Part shown: positions 8,997-15,860 of the stretch, piece after piece
Numbering within the stretch: the stretch's first letter is position 1
Layout: each line of letters opens with the position of its first letter
Source: Phocaeicola oris
GTDB taxonomy: Bacteria; Bacteroidota; Bacteroidia; Bacteroidales; Bacteroidaceae
Direction: 5' to 3'
Assembly: GCF_021295095.1 (NCBI RefSeq)
Contig: NZ_JAJLQX010000008.1
Span: 1-64,000, forward strand
DNA length: 64,000 nt
Program-made: the position numbers and the translations under genes
Notes under the pieces: model-generated
The model's database searches: none
What the model was told of the DNA's origin: nothing
The model's input: the letters and a program-made list of their open reading frames with translations, nothing else

Positions 8997-10226
8997 ATGG
9001 ATGTAGAAAATCTATCTCCTTTAAGAAAAGGAATTGTCGGAGTACAGTTTCTTTTCGTTGCTTTTGGATCTACCGTTTTGGTACCTTTGTTAGTTGGTCT
9101 TGACCCTGCAACAGCTTTGTTCTCTGCAGGAATCGGAACATTTATCTTCCATTTGGTTACGAAAGGGAAAGTGCCTATTTTTTTAGGTAGCAGTTTCGCC
9201 TTTATTGCGCCTATTATTGAAGCCTCCAAATTGTGGGGAATGTCGGGGACGCTTGCCGGAATCATTGGGGTGTCTCTTGTTTACTTTATTATGAGCGCGC
9301 TGGTGAAATGGCAAGGTAAGAAGTTATTAGACAGAGTATTTCCACCGGTTGTCATTGGTCCGGTGATTATTCTTATCGGATTGACATTATCAACCAGCGC
9401 AGTTAATATGGCAAAGGAAAACTGGTTACTTGCTTTTATTGCTCTTATTACTGCTATCTGTGTTCTTACTTTTACTAAGGGACTCATCAAGTTGGTTCCG
9501 GTGGTTTGTGGAATCATTGTGGGCTATATTGTTGCCTGTTTTATGGGGCTTGTCGATTTTTCAGCAGTGAAGGCGGCTCCGTGGATAGGGTTACCTAATG
9601 CATTGACTGATTTTCATTTACCACAGTTTCAGTGGGCACCGTTTATCTACATGATTCCGGTTGCAATTGCTCCGGTTATTGAACATATTGGCGATGTTTA
9701 TGTGGTCAGCGCGGTAGCCGATAAAGATTTTGTGAAAAATCCCGGTTTGCATCGCACGTTATTGGGGGATGGTCTTGCATGCTTGGCCGCTTCTTTCTTT
9801 GGTGGTCCTCCCGTAACTACCTATTCCGAGGTGACCGGTGCTATGTCTATTACTAAAGTGACCAACCCTCAGGTGATTCGTATTGCAGCTTTAACGGCGG
9901 TGGTATTTTCTGTTGTAGGAAAGTTAAGCGCATTGCTTCAGTCTATTCCTCAGGCTGTTTTAGGTGGAATTATGCTATTGCTCTTTGGTACTATTGCCAG
10001 TGTCGGTATTCAAAATTTAATTCAGCACCATGTTGATTTAAATAAGACACGTAATATTATTATTGTATCAGTTACGCTGACAATGGGTATTGGTGGAGCT
10101 GTTTTAGGTTGGGGCAGTTTCTCCATTTCAGGTATTGGATTGTCGGCTATAGTCGGTGTCATACTGAATCTTATTCTTCCTCAGAATATTATTGAAGAGA
10201 ATCAGGATAAAAAAGAAACTAAATGA
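8997..10226 (+). CDS. uraA: Uracil/xanthine permease (NCS2 family, UraA-like)
   Basis: 409 residues with the NCS2 14-helix pattern. It has the early VQFLFVAFGSTVLVPLLVGLDP segment, a IPVAIAPVIEHIGDVYVV stretch whose Glu matches the substrate-binding Glu of UraA, and GGPPVTTYSEVTGAMSITK as the second substrate motif. It is a proton-coupled nucleobase importer, and uracil is the best guess. It follows engB by 5 bp and ends at a strong terminator. Confidence 0.9.
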   Translation: MDVENLSPLRKGIVGVQFLFVAFGSTVLVPLLVGLDPATALFSAGIGTFIFHLVTKGKVPIFLGSSFAFIAPIIEASKLWGMSGTLAGIIGVSLVYFIMSALVKWQGKKLLDRVFPPVVIGPVIILIGLTLSTSAVNMAKENWLLAFIALITAICVLTFTKGLIKLVPVVCGIIVGYIVACFMGLVDFSAVKAAPWIGLPNALTDFHLPQFQWAPFIYMIPVAIAPVIEHIGDVYVVSAVADKDFVKNPGLHRTLLGDGLACLAASFFGGPPVTTYSEVTGAMSITKVTNPQVIRIAALTAVVFSVVGKLSALLQSIPQAVLGGIMLLLFGTIASVGIQNLIQHHVDLNKTRNIIIVSVTLTMGIGGAVLGWGSFSISGIGLSAIVGVILNLILPQNIIEENQDKKETK

Positions 10227-10246
10227 GTTAAACTTTTATATCGAAG

Positions 10247-10280
10247 TTAAGGCTCCCTTCAACATAGAAAGGAGCCTTAA
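10247..10280 (+). terminator. Intrinsic terminator of the symporter-engB-uraA operon
   Basis: Ten-base arms TTAAGGCTCC / GGAGCCTTAA around a 14-nt loop, 20 bp after the permease stop codon. Confidence 0.8.
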
Positions 10281-10377
10281 TCATATAATTTTGCCATAAT
10301 TATATTGGGGAGTCGGTATCGTATTTCTATTTGATCTATTTGTAATAAGTCTTTTTCTTATGATAACCGATTTTTCA

Positions 10378-10995
10378 TTAGGTCATTTCTGTATTAGTGA
10401 TATTTACTTTTACTATTTCTTCGATGAGGTCTTTTATTTCTTTAGTTTTCTTTTTATCATTGCCGGTTTCGAGTCGGATAGTATCTCTTCCAAAGCCTTT
10501 AACTTGCACATTCACCGTGTATTCATTATTTATTTCATCATATTCTACTGTTTCGCCCAGTACGTCTCGCCATTCGTAATCAAGTCCGTCAATCAGAATA
10601 TGTTTTGCTTGATTGAACACTAAAATCAAATCGACAATTCCTCCGTAACGTTTATTGTTTAATTCAATACGTTCATCTTCTTTTCCGTATTTTTCCACTA
10701 TTCGACTATATGCTTTTTCGTAGTCCTCACGTATCGTTTGCTGATGTCTTTGTTCATCTTCTTCCGAGGTGTTGCCTTTTTCCAGCATAGCCTGATATTT
10801 TTTTATTTCCTTTCCGAATCCCCATGACAAATAGAGGAACAGTGCCGTAATGACAATAAGCAGTATGTTAGTTGTCTGATAATTAGTAGGTAATGCGAAT
10901 GTTATAAGTATAAACAGTACCAACCATACAGGCCATGCTAACTTCATCATCCATTTGTAGCGTACAATTTTCTTTTTAATTTCTTCTGTTTTCAT
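10378..10995 (-). CDS. Membrane protein with cytosolic coiled-coil and beta-rich tail, unknown function
   Basis: 205 residues. Two adjacent transmembrane helices (about 17-35 and 41-60) are followed by a charged, helix-prone linker (about 62-105) and a C-terminal domain rich in alternating hydrophobic residues (VNVQVKGFGRDTIRLE). No family is recognised. It lies 13 bp downstream of another small membrane protein and is probably co-transcribed with it. Confidence 0.7.
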   Translation of the reverse strand: MKTEEIKKKIVRYKWMMKLAWPVWLVLFILITFALPTNYQTTNILLIVITALFLYLSWGFGKEIKKYQAMLEKGNTSEEDEQRHQQTIREDYEKAYSRIVEKYGKEDERIELNNKRYGGIVDLILVFNQAKHILIDGLDYEWRDVLGETVEYDEINNEYTVNVQVKGFGRDTIRLETGNDKKKTKEIKDLIEEIVKVNITNTEMT

Positions 10996-11008
10996 CGTAT
11001 GGTTATTT

Positions 11009-11221
11009 TCAGTTATTTCTTAATTTCTTTTTAAGTTTCATTGCTTTTAGTCCGAATAGGAATGAGATGACGATACATATAAATGTACCGAAGAGTAGCC
11101 ACATATTCTCCTCAAAAAGAGTATTGCCTAAGATAAGGCATATAGCTCCTATTAGAAGGAATATTTGAGCTGTAATTATGCTTCTTTTAATGTTTTTCCT
11201 TAAGATTTTATTTTCCATCAT
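11009..11221 (-). CDS. Two-helix small membrane protein, unknown function
   Basis: 70 residues. Two hydrophobic helices (about 14-31 and 37-57) are flanked by basic residues (KNIKRS at the start, KLKKKLRNN at the end). No family is recognised. It is the first gene of a two-gene unit with a consensus promoter 24 bp upstream. Confidence 0.7.
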   Translation of the reverse strand: MMENKILRKNIKRSIITAQIFLLIGAICLILGNTLFEENMWLLFGTFICIVISFLFGLKAMKLKKKLRNN

Positions 11222-11244
11222 ATAATAATATTTGCGTAATAATG

Positions 11245-11275
11245 CAAATCTACTTTTTTATTTTCTTTTAATCAA
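11245..11275 (-). promoter_or_regulatory. Promoter of the two small membrane-protein genes
   Basis: Minus strand: TTG (plus-strand CAA 11273-11275), 20-bp spacer, TAGATTTG -7 box (11245-11252). Confidence 0.7.
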
Positions 11276-11750
11276 TAAATTAAAAAGGAATATTAGCTCC
11301 GGTTCGAGATAAAGAGATTTAAATTCCAATCGGTCATTAAAACGCAAAAGAGTTTCTTTTCAAAAAGAATTCTATTGACCGATTTGGGCTAAATAAAGGA
11401 TGTTCGATGAATTTACAGCGATACGAACCGCGTATCATTGCTTTTTCTTAAATGGATATACTGCTCTTTGAGAATATCAGAGCTATATCAGCTATTGTCC
11501 CGATGCGTATGAATGTGAAAAGTGACGCTGATGAGTTGGTCAGTTCATGCTGATGAGTTGATCGATTCATGCGGATGAGTTGATCGGTTCATGCGGATGA
11601 GTTTGGCAAGTCATACGCATGGTCTAATAAATTCTTCTGATAAATATGGAAACTCAACTGTATCACCTTTCACGTTCTCATATTTGAAGCAGTAGCAGCT
11701 TATTATTGACTTGCCTGAGAGCTGTGTATCCATGTGCAGTTTGAGTTGTT
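11276..11750. other. Gene-free region with an inverted repeat and a 22-bp array
   Basis: No ORF is supported. The region holds an inverted repeat (arms AATCGGTCA 11329-11337 and TGACCGATT 11376-11384) and the tandem array at 11519-11620. Confidence 0.6.
11519..11620 (+). repeat. 22-bp period dyad repeat array (TCAT-N4-ATGA type)
   Basis: GATGAG words occur at 11530, 11552, 11574 and 11596, exactly 22 bp apart. Each unit reads TCAT-N4-ATGA-N10, with the N10 mostly GTTGATCGRT. The array opens with AAAAGTGACGC and is followed by a flank (11627-11649) that recurs almost perfectly after the 29.5-kb array. Confidence 0.85.
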
Positions 11751-12416
11751 TTATTGGAGGAATTGTTTTAGCCGTTTACACCAGATGGCATATCCGTTTT
11801 CATTGAGATGTAAACCGTCGATTGAAATCTCTTTCTTTAATGAATTAGAATCCTTTTCTTTAAAGTAATTGAACAGATTAATAAATTTGATATGACGTGA
11901 TTTTGCCATCGCTTTCAGCTTCTTGTTAATTAAAGGAATATAATCTGTTTTGCCTGTCAATAGTCTATATTGGTGAAATGATTCGTTGATAGGTAAAAGG
12001 CTTTGGAGATAAAGCTTGGTGGTAGGAGTATCTTGTCGGATTTTATCAACGATAAGTGTAATAAGTCCAACGATGCTGTCTGCGGAAAGATTATGTGAAA
12101 CGTCATTGACACCTATGAGAAGGAACAGTTTGCGTGGCTTTCCCGGAAGAATTTGATAGAGTCTGTCATATACCCCCATAGCTTCATCACCGATGATTCC
12201 ACGATTTATGATATGCGGCTTCCCAATTCGAGCAGACCAATCGCCGGCAAACTCAGTCAGGCTATTCCCAAGCATGACTATATCTTGTTGCGTTATAGGG
12301 GCTTGTTGCGCAAATTCATTTATCCGTTCATAGTAATGTTCGGAATATTTGTGTTCCTGAGCGGATAGACTTAGGGCAGGAATGAGCATAAGAGCAAAAA
12401 GAATGAGTTGTTTCAT
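11751..12416 (-). CDS. Secreted SGNH/GDSL-family esterase
   Basis: 221 residues with a signal peptide (cleavage near SLSAQ, residue 19). Block I is GNSLTE (Ser nucleophile in a GxSLT context), block III GVNDVSHN, and block V DGLHLNENGY with the Asp-x-x-His pair. The family removes acetyl or acyl groups from sugars. As the last gene of a cell-wall-sugar operon it may de-O-acetylate muramyl sugars, which is inference from context. It overlaps murQ by 4 bp. Confidence 0.85.
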   Translation of the reverse strand: MKQLILFALMLIPALSLSAQEHKYSEHYYERINEFAQQAPITQQDIVMLGNSLTEFAGDWSARIGKPHIINRGIIGDEAMGVYDRLYQILPGKPRKLFLLIGVNDVSHNLSADSIVGLITLIVDKIRQDTPTTKLYLQSLLPINESFHQYRLLTGKTDYIPLINKKLKAMAKSRHIKFINLFNYFKEKDSNSLKKEISIDGLHLNENGYAIWCKRLKQFLQ

Positions 12417-13243
12417 TGGTCGTCCGATTGTTCTGTTCGGTATGCGGTAATTGCTTTATCAACCGATCCGTGCATTAGTAAAAGCGTATGAGCTTTTCCA
12501 TAGTCTATGCCAAGTTCTTCAACCAGCATTCGGGTGCCACGGTCTACTAATTTCTGATTGGTCAATTGCATATTCACCATTTTGTTGCCTTTCACACGTC
12601 CAAGTTTAATCATGATGGCAGTTGAAATCATGTTGAGGATCATTTTTTGGCCTGTTCCTGACTTCATTCTTGAACTACCTGTAACATATTCCGGACCGAC
12701 AATCATTTCAATGGGTATATCAACCTCGGCAGCCATGGGAGAATCGGGGTTACTGGTAATACAGCCGGTAAGAATTCCATGTTCATGTGCCTGATGCAGA
12801 GCTGCGATGACATACGGAGTGGTGCCCGAAGCAGCAATCCCTATCACAGTATCCTTGGTGTTCACATTATGATTCATTAATTCCTGCCATCCTTTTATTT
12901 CATTGTCTTCCGCATTTTCCACCGGATTGCGGAGTGCTGTGTCACCTCCGGCTATCAATCCGATGATCAGGGTAGGAGGTAATCCGAAAGTAGGGGGAAT
13001 TTCTGATGCGTCGAGTACTCCCAAACGACCACTTGTTCCGGCTCCCATATAAAATACCCGACCGCCTTTCTTCATGCGTGGAATGATTAGCTCTACCAGC
13101 TTTTCAATTTGCGGAATAGCTTTTTGGACTGCTAAAGCTACTTTCCGATCTTCTGTATTGATATCGGTTAGTATCTCGCGTACCGACTTTTTCTCTAAGT
13201 CGTTATAAAGAGACGGTTCTTCACTTATTTTTTTAAAAGCCAT
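12413..13243 (-). CDS. murQ: N-acetylmuramic acid 6-phosphate etherase
   Basis: 276 residues from ATG 13243; a longer frame upstream would invade the preceding gene. The SIS-domain phosphosugar site MGAGTSGRLGVLDASEIPPTFG (about 66-87) includes the catalytic-region Glu, followed by GIAASGTTPYV and SSRMKSGTGQKMILNM. It cleaves the lactyl ether of MurNAc-6-phosphate to give GlcNAc-6-phosphate and D-lactate in the cytoplasm. It lies 10 bp after the NamZ-like gene and is coupled to the esterase. Confidence 0.95.
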   Translation of the reverse strand: MAFKKISEEPSLYNDLEKKSVREILTDINTEDRKVALAVQKAIPQIEKLVELIIPRMKKGGRVFYMGAGTSGRLGVLDASEIPPTFGLPPTLIIGLIAGGDTALRNPVENAEDNEIKGWQELMNHNVNTKDTVIGIAASGTTPYVIAALHQAHEHGILTGCITSNPDSPMAAEVDIPIEMIVGPEYVTGSSRMKSGTGQKMILNMISTAIMIKLGRVKGNKMVNMQLTNQKLVDRGTRMLVEELGIDYGKAHTLLLMHGSVDKAITAYRTEQSDDQ

Positions 13244-13253
13244 GATTTGCTGA

Positions 13254-14528
13254 TTAAATTTCTTTGTGATGAGTATGGTATTTCCATAGCTCACCTTTAT
13301 ATAAATGATATTTTCTTGATAATTTTCTGAAGGCTTCAACGTCCTTGTACCAATAAGCCTTTACATCCTCCCAGCGATAACGTGCCTGAAATCGACTTCG
13401 GATTTGTTTGGATCCACATACCATGTCAAACGTTCTGAAGGTTTGAGATGGCGCGAATTTGAATACAGCTTTATCCGGATACAAACGTGCGATTTCTTGC
13501 ATAATAAGAAATTGGATATCGGTTAATGGCGCTTTATTGTAATTCATGATATGAACTTGTACCCCTTGCAATTGCTCTCCACTGCCGAAAGCGTAGAAAG
13601 GTTTGAAACAGATGGGGCGGAAAACAATGCCCGGTATGTTTAATTCGTTCATCGCTTTTGTCAGTTCATCAGCCTTGACCCATGAGGCGGCAAAAACTTG
13701 GAACGGAATGGTATAGCCAACGCCGATATTCATATAGTTTAACTCACCAAGTATGCCACTTATCGGATAGAAGAACGAAGTGATGGCCTGTGGAACATGA
13801 GGAGAGGGGGCTACCCATTGAAGCCCCGTATCTTCATAATTCATCTCACGCTTCCAATATTTCATCTTGACCACATGTAATTTACACGATTCCCCATCTT
13901 TTAGCATGTGTTCACCGTTCAGCATCATTGCCAGTTCACCGCAAGTCAGTCCATATATATAAGGTATCTTGAATTCGCTCACGAAAGATTTGCAGTCGTC
14001 CTCCACTATACAGCCTTCTATCTTTCTTCCTCCCAGCGGATTAGGACGGTCGAGTACTATGAATTCTTTGTTATTTTCCGCACAGGCTTCCATAGCCAGT
14101 CCCATGGTACTGATAAATGTGAATGATCTGCATCCATTATCTTGAATATCATATACTAAGACATCTATATCTTTCAACATGTCAGCCGTAGGCTTACGGT
14201 TTTTCCCGTAAAGCGAATAGATGGGAAGTCCGGTTTCCTTATCTTTTGAATCGGAAATCTTATCGCCGGCGTACATATTCCCACGGACGCCATGTTCTGG
14301 ACCATAAAGCGCAACTAAATTTACATTCGGAGCCTCATGGAGAATATCAATGGTCGATTTCATAAAGTTGTCCACGCCGGTTGGATTAGTAATCAATCCT
14401 ACGCGCTTACCTTCCAGAATCTCAAAATGATTCTCTTTCAAAACTTCAATGCCGGTTTTGATTCTTATACGTTGAGCCTCGATGTTATAGCTCATCAGAA
14501 GAAGTAAGATGGAGATGATTATTCTCAT
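13254..14528 (-). CDS. namZ: NamZ-type exo-beta-N-acetylmuramidase (DUF1343)
   Basis: 424 residues with an N-terminal signal peptide (about 1-18). The DUF1343 signatures are KRVGLITNPTGVD, LVALYGPEHGVRG, VLVYDIQDNGCRSFTFISTM and VLDRPNPLGG. DUF1343 was shown to be an exo-acting N-acetylmuramidase (NamZ) that releases MurNAc from glycan ends; here it would act in the periplasm. It sits between the MFS permease (8 bp) and murQ (10 bp), consistent with making, importing and degrading MurNAc. Confidence 0.9.
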   Translation of the reverse strand: MRIIISILLLLMSYNIEAQRIRIKTGIEVLKENHFEILEGKRVGLITNPTGVDNFMKSTIDILHEAPNVNLVALYGPEHGVRGNMYAGDKISDSKDKETGLPIYSLYGKNRKPTADMLKDIDVLVYDIQDNGCRSFTFISTMGLAMEACAENNKEFIVLDRPNPLGGRKIEGCIVEDDCKSFVSEFKIPYIYGLTCGELAMMLNGEHMLKDGESCKLHVVKMKYWKREMNYEDTGLQWVAPSPHVPQAITSFFYPISGILGELNYMNIGVGYTIPFQVFAASWVKADELTKAMNELNIPGIVFRPICFKPFYAFGSGEQLQGVQVHIMNYNKAPLTDIQFLIMQEIARLYPDKAVFKFAPSQTFRTFDMVCGSKQIRSRFQARYRWEDVKAYWYKDVEAFRKLSRKYHLYKGELWKYHTHHKEI

Positions 14529-14536
14529 GTCATATT

Positions 14537-15859
14537 CTATTTCAATCCGTAATCGGTAGCAACTTTTCGTTTTACAAGGAAAGTGACGATAACCGTAGCT
14601 ATACAGCAGGCGATGACCATCCAGAAGAAAGCCTTATATCCCAAATATTCCTGCAGATAACCGGCAAACATTCCCGGAATCATCATGCTAAGAGCCATGA
14701 ATGCCGTACAGATGGCGTAATGTGCTGTTTTAAACTCGCCTTCGGAAAAATACATCATGTAGAGCATATAAGCAGTAAATCCGAATCCATAGCCAAACTG
14801 TTCAATGGCCACACAACCGGAGATGATAATCACGTTCGAAGGAATTGATGTGCTGAGATATACAAATGTCAGGCACGGGAGTGTCATGCATGCAGCCATC
14901 GGCCAAAGCGATTTCTTCAATCCCCAACGAGATGCGGCGATGCCTCCGAGAATTCCTCCAATTGTGAGTGAGATTACACCAATTGTTCCATAGATAATGC
15001 CTACTTCCGATGTCGACAGGTTTAATCCGCCGCTTTCAATCGATCCAAGCAGGAACGGATTTACCATCTTTAATAGGAAAGCTTCCGGTAATCGATAGAG
15101 CAGCATAAAGATGATGGCCAACCAAACACCCGGTTTCTTAAAATAAGTAGCAAATGTCCGGCCAAATTCTTGGATAATCTTTTTTGCCTTGTCACTTGTC
15201 TCTGAATTCAGGCGAGGAGCATCTTCGACAGGTTTGGGGATAAAGAACAGGTGATAGCATGTGATGATGGCAAACATAACAGCACAAACTGCCAGCGTGA
15301 TTTGCCAAGCCATAGGAATATTATTCAGTCTTGTTTCCATTAATCCTGCGATGAATACCAGTACGCCTTGTCCGAATATAGACGAAAGACGATAGAATGT
15401 GCTGCGAATACCGACAAAGAACGATTGTTTCTGTTGATTGAGAGCTAACATGTAGAAACCATCGGCAGCTATATCGTGAGTAGCTGACGCAAAGGCGGTA
15501 ATGATAAAAAGTATCAATGTAAAAGTAAACAGACTTATCGGCGTTTGAATAGATTGTATAATGTCTGTATCGGGATGTGGGATGGAAAAGGTGAGTAAAA
15601 CGAATGCGATAGTCATTAAAGCTTGCATTGTGATAATCCACCAGCGCTTTGTCTTAATAATATCGACAAACGGACTCCACAATGGTTTAATAGTCCACGG
15701 CAGATACAATAAGCTGGTGAATAGAGCCATCTCCCCATTGGGAACTCCCATCTTGGTAAACATAGTTACCGATATGTTATTAACAATGAAATAAGGGATG
15801 CCTTCAGCAAAGTAAAGCGTAGGTATCCAGAACCATGGCGATATGTTTTTCTTTTTCAT
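14537..15859 (-). CDS. AmpG/MurT-like MFS permease for muropeptides or MurNAc
   Basis: 440 residues from ATG 15859 (an upstream in-frame GTG overlaps the previous gene). It has twelve hydrophobic segments. The AmpG-like N-terminus FWIPTLYFAEGIPYFIVNNISVTMF is followed by LPWTIKPLWSPFVD and ASATHDIAADGFY, motifs shared with AmpG and AmpG-like sugar permeases. AmpG imports anhydro-muropeptides. In Tannerella a related permease next to murQ and a kinase imports MurNAc, and the neighbours here favour that reading. The start follows the amidase stop directly. Confidence 0.85.
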   Translation of the reverse strand: MKKKNISPWFWIPTLYFAEGIPYFIVNNISVTMFTKMGVPNGEMALFTSLLYLPWTIKPLWSPFVDIIKTKRWWIITMQALMTIAFVLLTFSIPHPDTDIIQSIQTPISLFTFTLILFIITAFASATHDIAADGFYMLALNQQKQSFFVGIRSTFYRLSSIFGQGVLVFIAGLMETRLNNIPMAWQITLAVCAVMFAIITCYHLFFIPKPVEDAPRLNSETSDKAKKIIQEFGRTFATYFKKPGVWLAIIFMLLYRLPEAFLLKMVNPFLLGSIESGGLNLSTSEVGIIYGTIGVISLTIGGILGGIAASRWGLKKSLWPMAACMTLPCLTFVYLSTSIPSNVIIISGCVAIEQFGYGFGFTAYMLYMMYFSEGEFKTAHYAICTAFMALSMMIPGMFAGYLQEYLGYKAFFWMVIACCIATVIVTFLVKRKVATDYGLK

Positions 15860-15860
15860 T

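Noticed and set aside
10360-10623. Aromatic-rich plus-strand ORF
   Set aside because: It is the reverse-strand shadow of the membrane-protein gene at 10378-10995.
13244-13339. N-terminal extension of MurQ
   Set aside because: It would overlap the NamZ-like gene by 86 bp, and the extra residues do not fit the family.
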